Source: Emiliania huxleyi CCMP1516
Taxonomy: Eukaryota > Haptophyta > Isochrysidales > Noelaerhabdaceae
DNA length: 64,000 nucleotides
Assembly: GCF_000372725.1 (NCBI RefSeq)
Contig: NW_005198751.1
Span: forward strand, 355,809-419,808
Direction of reading: 5' to 3'
A program made the translations under genes and the position numbers. The notes under the pieces were generated by a model. The model was not told where the DNA came from, ran no database searches, and worked only from the letters and a program-made list of their open reading frames with translations. Position 1 is the stretch's first letter. Every line of letters starts with the position of its first letter. Shown here piece by piece: positions 21,210 through 30,330 of this stretch.

Positions 21210-22535
21210 ATGGCGCACTCGTCAGCAAAGAGCCTTCTTGCCCTCGCCGCCCGGCGCTCGCCTGAGGAGCGGCTGCTGCCGGGTAGAGAGCGATCCGACA
21301 CCTGGCCCACCGAGGCTGGCGACGGCGTCGGAGTATTTGCTGTGCGGATGGAGCGGCTGCTTCCATCGGCGCATGGAGTGTTTGTGGAAGTCGCACCGAC
21401 GTCCACGGTGGGCGAGCTCAAGGTGCAGTACCTCGCTGCGCTGGCGCGCGAGACGGGTGGGCGTGGCACCTCAGCCGACGTCGAGGCAGGACGTATACTC
21501 GCTCTTGCAGACTCGTTGGAGCTCCGGCTGATACTCGACGGCGCCGAGCTCCGCGACGAGGTGACGCGCTGCACGGGCCGCGGACCGCGCAGACCTCTCC
21601 GCAATTCAGTGCCTCTTCTTGCCATCAGGCGCTGCCGCTGCCCACTGCCGGCGTCGGCCCTGGAGACTGCGTCATTGTCTTGGTGCGGCGGCGGCGGCGC
21701 TGCCTCTTCGCCGCAGCGGAGCGGCTCTGTAGATGGTGGCCGCTGCTGCTGTCGCTCGGCCTCGCCGCCGGTGCGATCGCCACGCTCGCACGCGCTCTCG
21801 CAGGCCGCGCATGCGGCGCCTCCTTGCTCGGTCTCGCTGTCGCCGGCGTGGCGGCGCGTGCTGCACGATTGAGAGGGGAGGGCGCGGGCTGCGGCGTCTG
21901 GCGAGCCGCGCCCGGAGTCTGCACTAGGCGCTGCTGCCGTACGGGCTGGTTCTCTCGGGCATGACCAACGACGAGTGCGGCCGTCGCCTCTTTTGGCCGC
22001 TGCGGATGCCTCGCCCGCTCGCCACCCGCGCGTGCGCAGCCATGCTGGCGCCCTCTGCAGCGGGAGGACGGGCCTTGCGCAGCGGCCACGACGGCGCCTC
22101 TGTCCCTGGTAGGCGGCCTCCTTGCTCGCTTGCGCGCTGCTGTCTGCCCGGCTGTGGAGCGAGGACGGCGTCGCTTGCAAGCGCCTCGCCCCTGACGCGT
22201 ACTACGTCTCCTTCGCGGCACACCGCCTGATAGCTGCCCAGCTACCTTGCCATGCGCGCCCCCAGCTGCCCGCCTCTTGAGCCGTCCCACCCGAAGCTTC
22301 CGTCCTCCCCCCGGCCAGGTCTGGCTGCTCCTCTCGCTCGCCAATGCGCCGTGGGGTTTGCTGCTGCTGCTGCCGTGTCTACTCGCGTGCAGGCTACCCG
22401 CCTGCAGGCCCAGGCAGCCTCCTCGCCTCTCATCTTAGAGAGCTCAGCCCGCTCCCTCCCACTTGCAGGTCGCCGCTCGCCTTTGAGATTGTGGCTCACC
22501 TGTCGGGGGCCAACGGCGGCTCGATGCAGCGGTGA
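21210..22535 (+). CDS. Ubiquitin-like domain plus multi-transmembrane protein (partly resolved exons)
   Basis: Function unknown. Exon 1 (21210-21560) encodes a ubiquitin-like fold: VFVEVAPTSTVGELKVQYL is the first beta-hairpin/helix and LRLILDGAELRDE the 'I-x-G-x-x-L' segment. Exon 2 from 21629 continues ALPLPTAGVGPGDCVIVLV, the closing strand, then a basic stretch and two hydrophobic helices (WWPLLLSLGLAAGAIATLA; ASLLGLAVAGVAA). Further exon-like frames follow: LLPYGLVLSGMTNDECGRR from about 21929, WSEDGVACKRLAPDAYYVSF near 22150, another hydrophobic helix WLLLSLANAPWGLLLLLPCL near 22320, and an ending FEIVAHLSGANGGSMQR with a stop at 22535. Only the first junction (GT-AG, 21561-21628) is well supported. 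The order resembles tail-linked UBL membrane proteins of unknown role. Confidence 0.5.
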
Positions 22536-22699
22536 TCAGATCACCATCGAAACCGCCGTCTTTATTTTTGTCGCAAACACAGAGCACTTGCAAAGAAAGA
22601 AGGAACACGTGTCTGCGGTTTTTCTTTTAGTCGCACGTACACCTCCCCCGCCCGGGAGGTCCACACACCCACGCCAAATTGCCCAGCAACCACAGAAGG

Positions 22700-23885
22700 A
22701 TGACCTGCGCCGATCTTGCAGTCGATGACCTCATCCGCCAGCGCGCGGAGCGGCACGAGGCTGCGGAGCGGGTGACGTGCGCCTCAATCATGCAGCGCCT
22801 CGATGCGGCGGGCCACGAGCGGGAGCTGCTCCTCCGGCGGCTCCACGACGCAGAGGGCGAGCTATCCCGACTCGGGACCGCGCAGCGCGAGGCGGCGGCT
22901 CTTGCGGAGGCCCGAGGTGCCGCGCTCGACCGCTGCCGCGAGAAGATGTCGAAGCTCGCCCGCGCCAACCTCGAGCTGGAGCACCGGGCGCAGGCCGCTG
23001 CCAAGAGAGAGGCGGACGCGGCTCGCTGCGTCGAGGAGGCTGCGAGCGGCCACATGGCCCAGGCCACCGCCGCGTCGCGAAGAGAGCGCTCACTCGACCA
23101 GGTGTGCGACCCGCCGTCCCTGCAGCCCTTGGTCCATGCGCATCACCGTCCCTGCAGCCCTTGGTCCATGCGCATCACCGTCCCTGCAGCCCTTGGTCCA
23201 TGCAGCCCTTGGTCCATGCGCATCACGCGGCTGCCTCTCACCGCCTCGTGTGCACGCCGCAGCGTTGGCGCGAGGCGAGGGGCAAGCAGCTGGCCGCCGA
23301 GGAGGCGGAGAAGGCGGCACAGGCTCGACTCGAGGAGGCGTGCCAGCTCGGCCAGCGCGAGAGCAACAGGGCCTCTCGGGCAGAGGCGGAGGCCGGCAGG
23401 CTGCAGGCGGGGTCGGCGAGGGCGAGCCGACGCTCCCTCGCGAGGCAACTGTCCTGACACCCCCCGTGCCTCTGTCCCTCCTCCAGGCCGCCCTCGGCGA
23501 GCTGCAAGCCTCGCATCGCGAGCTGAAGGCGTCGCACCGCTCGTTGCAGGACGAGCACCGCGAGTTGCAGGACGAGCACCGCTCGTTGCAGGACGAGCAC
23601 CGCTCGCTGGAGGACGAGCATCGCTCGCTGCGCGAGCGGGAGGAGGCGGAGGAGGCGCGCCGTGCCGACGAGGATGCCAGGGAGCGCGACCGCCGAGAGC
23701 CACAGCTGGCGCGGGAGCGCGAGGAGCGCGAGGGGCTCCAGGCGAGGCTCGAGGCGCTCGAGCTTGAGATCGCCGCAAGAGACGAGGCGGCGCGCCGGCA
23801 GGCAGAGGCCGCCGCCGCGCTGGCGGCTGTCATCGACGAGCGCGACGACCGGATCAGGGCGCTGGAGGGTCGAGGCGTCAGCTAA
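22700..23885 (+). CDS. Coiled-coil protein
   Basis: No enzymatic domain. Almost the whole chain is charged helix: exon 1 (22700-23101) with MTCADLAVDDLIRQRAERHE at the start, exon 2 (23263-23406) with KQLAAEEAEKAAQARLEEA, and exon 3 (23487-23885) with a seven-residue repeat of the type SLQDEHR (five copies around 23530-23630) followed by heptad-rich sequence to EGRGVS. Joined length is 314 residues. Intron 1 is GT-AG and holds a minisatellite; intron 2 is GC-AG with a CTGCAG|GCGG / CTCCAG|GCCG resemblance at its ends. Likely a structural or scaffold protein (inference). Confidence 0.65.
23115..23226 (+). repeat. 32-bp minisatellite within intron 1 of the coiled-coil gene
   Basis: A unit beginning CGTCCCTGCAGCCCTTGGTC repeats nearly perfectly about 3.5 times. 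The third unit is followed by a shortened copy. Confidence 0.85.
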
Positions 23886-24340
23886 TGCGTTAACGCGACA
23901 TAATATTTATCCTAAAGGGAACCCCACCACAAGATTTTGCCGCTCTCCTGTGTGTCGCTGATCGGGTTGTGAGATGTGAGATGAGAGAGAGATTTTTAGC
24001 AATACCAAAGTCCAAACAACTCTAACACTCACACGTCATGTTTTGAGAGAGAGATTTTTAGCAATACCAAACAACTCTAACTTTGTCATGTTTTGTGAGA
24101 TGTGACGTCTGACGTGTGACGAGGGGTGAGCGTGACCGTGAGGGGCCACGGATTGAAGATCCCTCACACCAAGATCGTGCAGGGCGGGGATGACATGTCC
24201 CCAAATCCCATCTCGCCTCAGCTTAAGAAAAGAAAGAAAGAAAACGGACAACCCAAGGGAGGGATGGGAGGACGGCACGCAACTGCGATTTCTCTTTCCG
24301 CGCGGTGCCTGGTTGGCGCGGCCCTGTTTATACAAACTTC
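23886..24340. repeat. Family C (two copies) and family B repeat in an intergenic region
   Basis: GAGAGAGATTTTTAGCAATA occurs near 23984 and again near 24044, followed by ACCAAACAACTCTAAC-type sequence (family C). A family B copy (GAAAACGGACAACCCAAGGG) is at about 24221-24290. No gene is seen. Confidence 0.75.
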
Positions 24341-25599
24341 ATGCCTGTCGTTGACTCAGCCTTAGCCGCCGTGCTGTCTCCATTCTTCAGCGGCGGATCA
24401 AAGCACCTCGGCAGCGGCGGAATCATCCGGATGGCCGGCGGCGTCACTATCACTCCTGCGCTGCTGCAAGTACTCTTTGGAACGATCGGAGAGGTGCTGC
24501 CGATGCGGCTGGAGCACGCGCTTGTGACTGCGCTCGATGTAAAGCTGGGAACGCAGGAGGTGATTCTAGAGGAACTCCACCTCCTCCTCGCGCCGCACGA
24601 CCCGCCCGGCCTCGCAGCGACCCGCGACGATGTCGACCGGGCCATCCGGCGGCTCATCGAACTCGTGGGCCCGGTCAATGGCACGAGCGACGACCCGCCA
24701 CCGCCACCGCCAGGTCTCGGCGATGGTCGAGAGCTGGTCGTGCAAAAGGCGCGTCGCACGCCAGTGCTGCGCGCTGCGGATGGCTTGCACCGTCCCGCCC
24801 GCCTCTGCCGGGCTGAGCGCTGCCCGCCCGGCCGCAGGAGGAGGCGTCGTCGAGCAGCAGCGGCAGCGTCGCTCGTTGGATCGGACCGCTCATGCACGCA
24901 CACGCCGCCCGCCGCCTCGCTCCCGCGTCAGGCGTGAGCACCCGCCGCTTGCTCCGCAGGCGGTGCCTCAACATGACCTCCGGACTGCTGCTGCCGCGGA
25001 TACACGTCCGCAAGCTGTGCGCCCGCGCCCGCGCCCGCGCGCGGTGGGGCATGGGCGGGGCGGGGGTGCTGGGGTCGAGAGATGCCGCGCCGTCCCTCCG
25101 CCGCCGCGACACCGCCCTCCCCTTCCCCTGCCTCGGCTCTCGCTCTCGCCGGAGCGAGACGTCTGTCTAGTCGTGCGTGGTCTGTCTAGTCGTGCGTGGA
25201 CGCCGCCTGAGGCGCGCCGGTCCGTGCGCGGCGCAGGTACATGCATCACGTCCACTTGCAGAGCGGCGCGCCCACCCCGCCCCTCCCTCCGACTCGCGCC
25301 GCGCCGCCCTCACCGCCCGCCCCCGCCCGGGGTGTGCAGGCGTGCCGCAGCGCCCCTTCGCCATCGAGACCTCGCTCGCCGAGATTGTGCTGATGTGGCT
25401 GTGCATGGCCTTCCCGGGCGCGGGCGCGCCCGGGGACCAGCAGATGGAGACGGTGGCGCCGCCTCGGCCGTGGCACAACGGCTCGCCCGACAAGGCCAAG
25501 GCGAAGAAGCTCGCGCAAAAGGAGAGCACAAAGGAGAGCGCGAAAGAGGGCAAGGAGTCCGCCCTGGTCGTGGCCGCCGGCGCGTCGCACGAGGCGTAG
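24341..25599 (+). CDS. Hypothetical protein, exon structure unresolved
   Basis: I do not recognise a family. The first exon starts with ATG at 24341 and reads a hydrophobic/amphipathic stretch (ALLQVLFGTIGEVLPMRLEH) and an acidic helical part (ATRDDVDRAIRRLIELVG) up to a proline run near 24710. A last exon-like frame from about 25340 reads PQRPFAIETSLAEIVLMWLC and ends in a Lys/Glu-rich tail (KAKAKKLAQKESTKESAKEG) with stop at 25599. Intervening exons near 24720-25030 are plausible but I cannot fix the junctions. It may be two genes. Confidence 0.35.
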
Positions 25600-26118
25600 C
25601 GAGCGGACAGGGGAGGGGCGGGCACAGCAGCGCATAGGAATGTGCGGCGTCGGCACGCAACACCCCCCTGGCGAAACACACACACACACACGTGTGTGTG
25701 TTATAGACGATGGTTGGCCATTGGCGCGGACAGGTGTTTTGTTTCTTTTTTACTCTTCTCGTGAGTGAGTGCGGGCATGCACCAGCAGTGAGGAGATGAC
25801 GGCAGAGCCACGGGTAACACAGCGCAGGCAAAACGCCGCGGGGCGCACACTTGTGCGCCCGCTTTTTGTCTCCCGGTTGCGGCCGCGACCGCGCGACCCG
25901 GCGCCGGCCTCGACCAGCCGTACGTCAGTAGGCAGTAGCGCGCACGTTCACCGCGCTCCGTCTCGGACCCGAGCTGGCGCTACCAGCACTTTGCGGCCAG
26001 ACCAGTGTGAGCGAAAGCGTCTCCAGTCAGAAGTAGTGAATAATCAGATGTGGTATCGACACACAGACAACACGCGAACGGCTTCTACACCTGACAGGCA
26101 GCGATGGGCGACCGGCGC
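25600..26118. other. Intergenic, no gene seen
   Basis: Contains a short (CA)n/(GT)n near 25676-25700, otherwise unremarkable sequence between convergent genes. Confidence 0.45.
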
Positions 26119-26346
26119 CTACCGATTATCTGTCGCCCGGTTGTCGGTGCGACGGTTCGAGGTGTAGCGGTTGGATGTGTAGCGAAAGGAGAAGCCCGCT
26201 CGCTTCTTCTGTGCTTGCGGCGGAGGCCCCTCGACGTACTTGGTGCCGTAGGAGGGATCGTCGGGGTTGACATAGGCGAGGTGGTGCTCCTTGCCATCCA
26301 CCATGATACTCTTCCCGATCTCGGGCTTGCTTGAGCCGCACCCCAT
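26119..26346 (-). CDS. Small protein with N-terminal MGCGSS acylation motif
   Basis: 75 residues from ATG 26346. The N-terminus MGCGSSKPE fits N-myristoylation at Gly2 with palmitoylation at Cys3, so it is probably tethered to a membrane (inference). The middle is hydrophilic (GKEHHLAYVNPDDPSYGTKY) and the C-terminus is a degenerate five-residue repeat (RYTSN RYTSN RRTDN RATDN R). The longer frame upstream adds ten residues, but the MGCGSS start is far more meaningful. No family is recognised. Confidence 0.6.
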   Translation of the reverse strand: MGCGSSKPEIGKSIMVDGKEHHLAYVNPDDPSYGTKYVEGPPPQAQKKRAGFSFRYTSNRYTSNRRTDNRATDNR

Positions 26347-26575
26347 CGTCAGGCTCGACACACAGGCGTCTTTGTGCACAAGCTCGGAAGCTGCGAGCCG
26401 CCGGTCGAGCCCTCGGAATTACCGCGTGACATTTTGTCGCTCGCTTTACTTTTTGTCTTGCCAGAGAAGACGTGCAATATCTGCGGGTGAAAATCGTTCA
26501 CAAAAATCGAACTATCATCCAAAACTCGACGCGGCCAACTCCAAGCCCAAATCTGGCCAGAGGAGAGCCCCATTC

Positions 26576-27082
26576 CTACCAACCGTCGGCTTTCGCCGCT
26601 TCCGTTTCCTTGAGCACCCTCCCGTGGCTCCGAGGTCGGAAGAGTGTCGGGTTGCCCCGCCCGCCTAGCCTGCTCACCATGTATGGCGCCCCGGCTTCCA
26701 GCTGTCCAACGAGATCATCAAGCTGGCGCCGCGTGCAGCGGAAGTTGGCCAGGTAGGTCGAATCGTCTCCCTTCAGCACGTAGTTCCAGATCGTGCTGCA
26801 GCTCCAGCCGCCCTCAGTCCGGTGGATCTGGCGGCGGGGCGGAGGTGGAGGTCGAGTCTCCGACTCCAGCTGCACCGCTGCGAGCACCAGAGCGCCCGAC
26901 AGCCGGCTCGTGCAGGGCCAGTGTCCGCCCTCGCGGCTGTGTCGAGGCAGCTCGACTCCCGAGGCGCGGCCTTTCAGGATGCCACGTGCGCCGACCATCA
27001 TCGCCACGCGCGAGAGCATGTGTCCAATGTGCAACGCGGCGGCGCGACAGTCACGGTACCGATGAAGCCAAACAAGCCACAA
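26576..27082 (-). pseudogene. PIF/Harbinger-like transposase N-terminal fragment
   Basis: The minus-strand frame contains WNYVLKGDDSTYLANFRCTR then QLDDLVGQLEAG, resembling the 'D-Y-F-R-M-S-F-L-L' region before the DDE domain of Harbinger-type transposases (DDE_Tnp_4 relatives). The catalytic domain is not seen. The flanking segment (26400-26575) carries no recognised coding. Treated as a remnant; assignment is by pattern only. Confidence 0.4.
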
Positions 27083-27117
27083 AACTCGCTCTTGCAGAGC
27101 AGGTTTTTACCGATTTG

Positions 27118-27445
27118 ACACAAAAAATACTACACCGTCCGCGGCGGCTACCTGACTGAGTTCTACCCCAAGAGCGTCCCGCTCCCCGAGCCCGAGTCCC
27201 TTCCAGCTACCGACGCGATTCTCAATGGCACTTGCAAATCCACGTACCCGTGGCCGCGGGCGCTCGCTGCCATCAAGAATCACAAGGACTGGTACGCGCA
27301 CCAGGAGCTCGTCAAGGCGCGGGATGTGCACGTCAAGAACAACCCGTCCCTCGGAGACAGCGCCGTCAACAACCGCGAAGCCGCGCGCTTCGTCTCCGCC
27401 TCAACGCCTTTCGCCGGCAAGGCCTTCGATGTCCGTGTCGACGGT
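27118..27445 (+). other. Orphan coding-like segment, family not recognised
   Basis: One frame is open with protein-like composition: KYYTVRGGYLTEFYPKSVPL, then STYPWPRALAAIKNHKDWYA, then ARFVSASTPFAGKAFDVRV. It lacks a start codon and a clear end. It sits between a transposase fragment and an ankyrin fragment and is probably an exon of a gene disrupted or dispersed here. Confidence 0.35.
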
Positions 27446-27800
27446 ACGTACGCCGGCCCACCGCCCGCGCATTGAGGCCGCGTTGACCCGCCCGGTCCCG
27501 TCGAGCAACGGCAGCACCCACGCTTCAAACCAGTTGCTCTCGATTGCCGACATCAGGCGGAGCTCGGCTTCGGTCTTTCCGTGGAGCATGGCAGCCGTCA
27601 GCGCGGTCACGCCGTCGTTGTTTGCTAGGCTGACTTCTGCGCCGCGCTTGAGCAGCATGTCCATCACCTGCACGTGGCCCCTCTGGGCGGCTTCAAGCAG
27701 TGCGGTGGTGCCGTTGCTGTCTTGCAGGTCGACCTGCGCGCCCCTTAAGAAGCAGGTCGGCCACACTCTCTTGGCCGTTGGCGGCCGCAAGCATCAGCTG
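27445..27800 (-). pseudogene. Ankyrin-repeat gene fragment with a frameshift
   Basis: Minus-strand repeats read LMLAAANGQESVADLLLKG, then after a frame change AQVDLQDSNGTTALLEAAQR, then MDMLLKRGAEVSLANNDGV and TALTAAMLHGK, i.e. about three ankyrin repeats. The shift is at a G run near 27747 where one extra G breaks the frame, so it is a pseudogene or a sequencing error. No start or end was found. Confidence 0.6.
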
Positions 27801-28369
27801 ATCAGCAGCGCGCGGCTGCTAGCTCCGCTTGTCTCGTAGGTCGCGTCGGCCTTGCCGCCGCCGCTGAACCACGTCCGAATTGGAATCAGCAAGCCTTCAT
27901 GCGCCGCCGACACCACGTTCTCTGGAATCGGCGGCGGGCTCACTGTGGGCGCGGTGCGGAGGCGCATCGGCGGGGGGCGCGTCTCGGCATGACTCGGAGC
28001 GCGCAAAAAGGCCTCCTCTTTTGCGGACGCGCTTCCTTTTCTTTTTTTATTTTAACTTCCGTTTTTCCGTCGTCAAATGGAAATGCTCTTCCCAGCTTCC
28101 GTCCCATCCATCATGTCTTCCTCCTCTCGCTCGCGCTCGCCCACGCACCTTGTTTCTTTGATTTGATGACTCCCCTTCCTGTGCAGTAGCGGATGTTGTG
28201 CAGCTGTGCAGTAGTAGCGAATGCCGATGCTGTACAAGAAGGTCCCCAGTAGCGTCACGCACAGATCTCATCTCAACCACTTGGAGTGCAGTCGGCAGCC
28301 TCACATCCAGGGACGGGGACTAAGAAGCGCACCCAGCGAGCCAGATGATCGGGATGCATCGGGTTACGG

Positions 28370-29029
28370 AGGAGGGTATCCGGCGAACCAGTTTACACCA
28401 GTTTAGACCACTTTTGAACACGAACCAGATTGGTCCTGTTTACGATAACCTGGGTCTAAACCTGGTATGTGGCTAATGCCCCCCCCCCCCCCCCGGCAGC
28501 GCGCACCTCCCCCGCCCCAGCTCCCCTGCTCTGTGACGAGAGAGACGCGGATCTCAGCGGCACGCGCAAGCGTCAGCGGCCTTGCTTCTTCTCGCGCTGG
28601 TCGATTTTGTGGAAGTGCATGGCAATCTTGACCGTCTCGAGGGTCCACGCGGCTGCTGATGCACTTCGACGACGGGCATGGACGAGATTATCACGCTGCC
28701 CGACGACACCGTGCGCCTGACCGGCGAGGCTGTTGTTGCGCGGTGCAAGTGTGCCAGGTGTGGCTGTCCGGCCCGCGAGGCAGAGGATGGCGGCTGCACG
28801 CTGCCGCTTCCGCAGCCAGCGCGGCCGCGGCGGCGGAGCAGCGCGTAGCGCGAGGGGTAGGGGCGCCCTAAACCGGGTCTAAACCTGGTATGGCTTATGG
28901 GGTCCCCCACCCAGGCCGAGCCCTGTTTAGACCCAGCTTATCGTAAACAGGACTATCTGGTGCTCGTGTTCAGCCGTGGTCTAAACATGGTCTAAACATG
29001 GTCTAAACTGGTTCGCCGGATACCCTCAT
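28370..29029. mobile_element. 660-bp TIR transposon inserted in a family A repeat
   Basis: The ends are inverted: GAGGGTATCCGGCGAACCAG at the left and its reverse complement at the right, and similarity continues inward for about 95 bp through GGTCTAAAC and CCTGTTTACGATAA motifs. TTACGG flanks both sides (28364-28369 and 29030-29035), a likely target duplication. The interior has no transposase, so it is non-autonomous. Confidence 0.8.
28678..28848 (+). CDS. Small cysteine-rich ORF inside the 660-bp element
   Basis: 56 codons: MDEIITLPDDTVRLTGEAVV then CKCARCGC, a compact cysteine cluster, and a proline/arginine tail. It may be a captured exon or chance. No family is assigned. Confidence 0.3.
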   Translation: MDEIITLPDDTVRLTGEAVVARCKCARCGCPAREAEDGGCTLPLPQPARPRRRSSA

Positions 29030-29095
29030 TTACGGGCTAGAGAGCCCTAGCCCTGGGGGGTGCGCGTTCGCAGGGAAAGGGCCGCCGTAAAGTAA

Positions 29096-29310
29096 CAAAC
29101 AAGCACGGCCTACTCGCCCAAGTACTCGCTTTCTTTTATGTCCCACCACGCAGAGCGCATCTCTCTCTCTGTTGTGCGAGGCGTGAACCGCGCCATTCGC
29201 TCTCACCTGGCAACCCTGTCTGCACGTCTCGCGCGCGCGTGAACAGGGCTCCAGGCCCCAAATGACGTGTGAGTGTTAGAGTTGTTTGGTATTGCTAAAA
29301 ATCTCTCTCT
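29096..29310 (-). mobile_element. Family C element (215 bp) with target duplication
   Basis: AAAGTAA occurs at 29089-29095 and 29311-29317. Between them, in reverse orientation, is the sequence that begins AGAGAGAGATTTTTAGCAAT and continues through GGGGCCTGGAGCCCTGTTCA, matching the 9.67 kb copy. There are no terminal inverted repeats, so it is possibly a short retroposon. Confidence 0.7.
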
Positions 29311-29446
29311 AAAGTAAACAATTTTCTCCGCGAGGGCTCCGCGCTTTGGGTTTCCCCTAGCAGCAGAGGAACGCCCCCTCTACTCGGAGCTAGTAAACAC
29401 CAGACATGGAGAAAGAAAGAAAGAAAACAGACAACTCAACCGAGGG

Positions 29447-30330
29447 ATGGGGGCGGAGGACATGCTCCCCACGAGCGCCGGGAGATTTTTTTCTTGCAAC
29501 CCAAGCGCCGGCGGCCTGGCCCAGGTGTCGCCCTTCATGTCGATGGACGAGCTCCGCCGCGAGGCGCGGCGGCTCGAGCACACCCTCGACGCCGAGTTGA
29601 TGCAGCTGGGCCGATCAGACCTCTCCGATCCCGGCGCGAGCAGTGGTGGCGTCGAGGCGCGCACCCGTGACGTCCAGGCACGGCCACTCTCTGTCCGAGG
29701 AAGCATGTGGCGCCGCGCTGACGCTTTTCGTCTCGTGTCCGCAGGCATCACTGACACGGCTGCAGGAGGTCAACGACGCGATGAGCCGGGCGGCTAGCGC
29801 AGCGCCGTCGGGTCGAGCAGCGACGACGCTGCACACGCTGCAGCGGTGCGTGGCGACGCAGCGGCTCTCGTGTGGAGCGGCGGGTCCAGGCGATTTCCAT
29901 TCGCTGCCCTAGGCACCGCGAGATCCTGCACGATTTTCTCGAGGAGTTCTCAAAGACCAAGGCCAACCTGCGCATGGCCGACGAGCGCCAGCAGCTTCTC
30001 ACCTCGGTGCGCGAGGACATCGTCGAGCACCGCTCGGCGAGTCGCGCCACCGACGCGCTGCTGCGCGAGCGCAATGCCGTGCACGCCACCGATCGCGCGC
30101 TCGACGGCTTGCTCGAGCACGCCGCCGAGACCAAGGCTGCGCTCAGCCTCCAGCGAGGCATCTTTGGCGGCGTCGGCTCAAAGCTGCAGCAGCTCTCTGC
30201 CGTGGCGCCGCAGATCAACGCGCTGCTCGGGCGGATAAGCAGAAAGCGGTCGCGCGACAAGACCATCCTCGGGGTGGTCATGGGCTGCTGCCTCTCTCTG
30301 CTCGTGCTGTACAAGCTGCAGATTGGCTAG
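29447..30330 (+). CDS. GOSR1: Golgi SNARE, GOSR1/GS28/Gos1 type
   Basis: Qb-SNARE of ER-Golgi and intra-Golgi transport. The N-terminal helix is ELRREARRLEHTLDAELMQL. The middle reads SLTRLQEVNDAM and THTLQR-like HTLQR|HREILHDFLEEFSKTKAN, the family hallmark. The SNARE helix ends GGVGSKLQQLSAVAPQINAL and LLGRISRKRSRD. A single C-terminal transmembrane helix follows (TILGVVMGCCLSLLVLYKL). Exons 29447-29656, 29745-29845 and 29913-30330 give 242 residues, normal for the family. The first intron is GC-AG, the second GT-AG. The start ATG falls within a family B repeat (GGGATGGG), so the annotated N-terminus may be repeat-derived or a later Met (in MSMDELRRE) may be used. Confidence 0.9.

Larger units (their letters stand above)
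28272..29405 (+). repeat. Family A repeat split by two younger insertions
   Basis: Family A sequence runs 28272-28369, resumes at about 29030-29095, and resumes again at 29311-29405. The gaps are the TIR element and a family C element, each bounded by duplicated target sequence. A family B segment follows directly at about 29407-29460. Confidence 0.8.

Noticed and set aside
23115-23226. 32-bp direct repeats considered as a CRISPR array
   Set aside because: No unique spacers between units; a minisatellite inside a eukaryotic intron.
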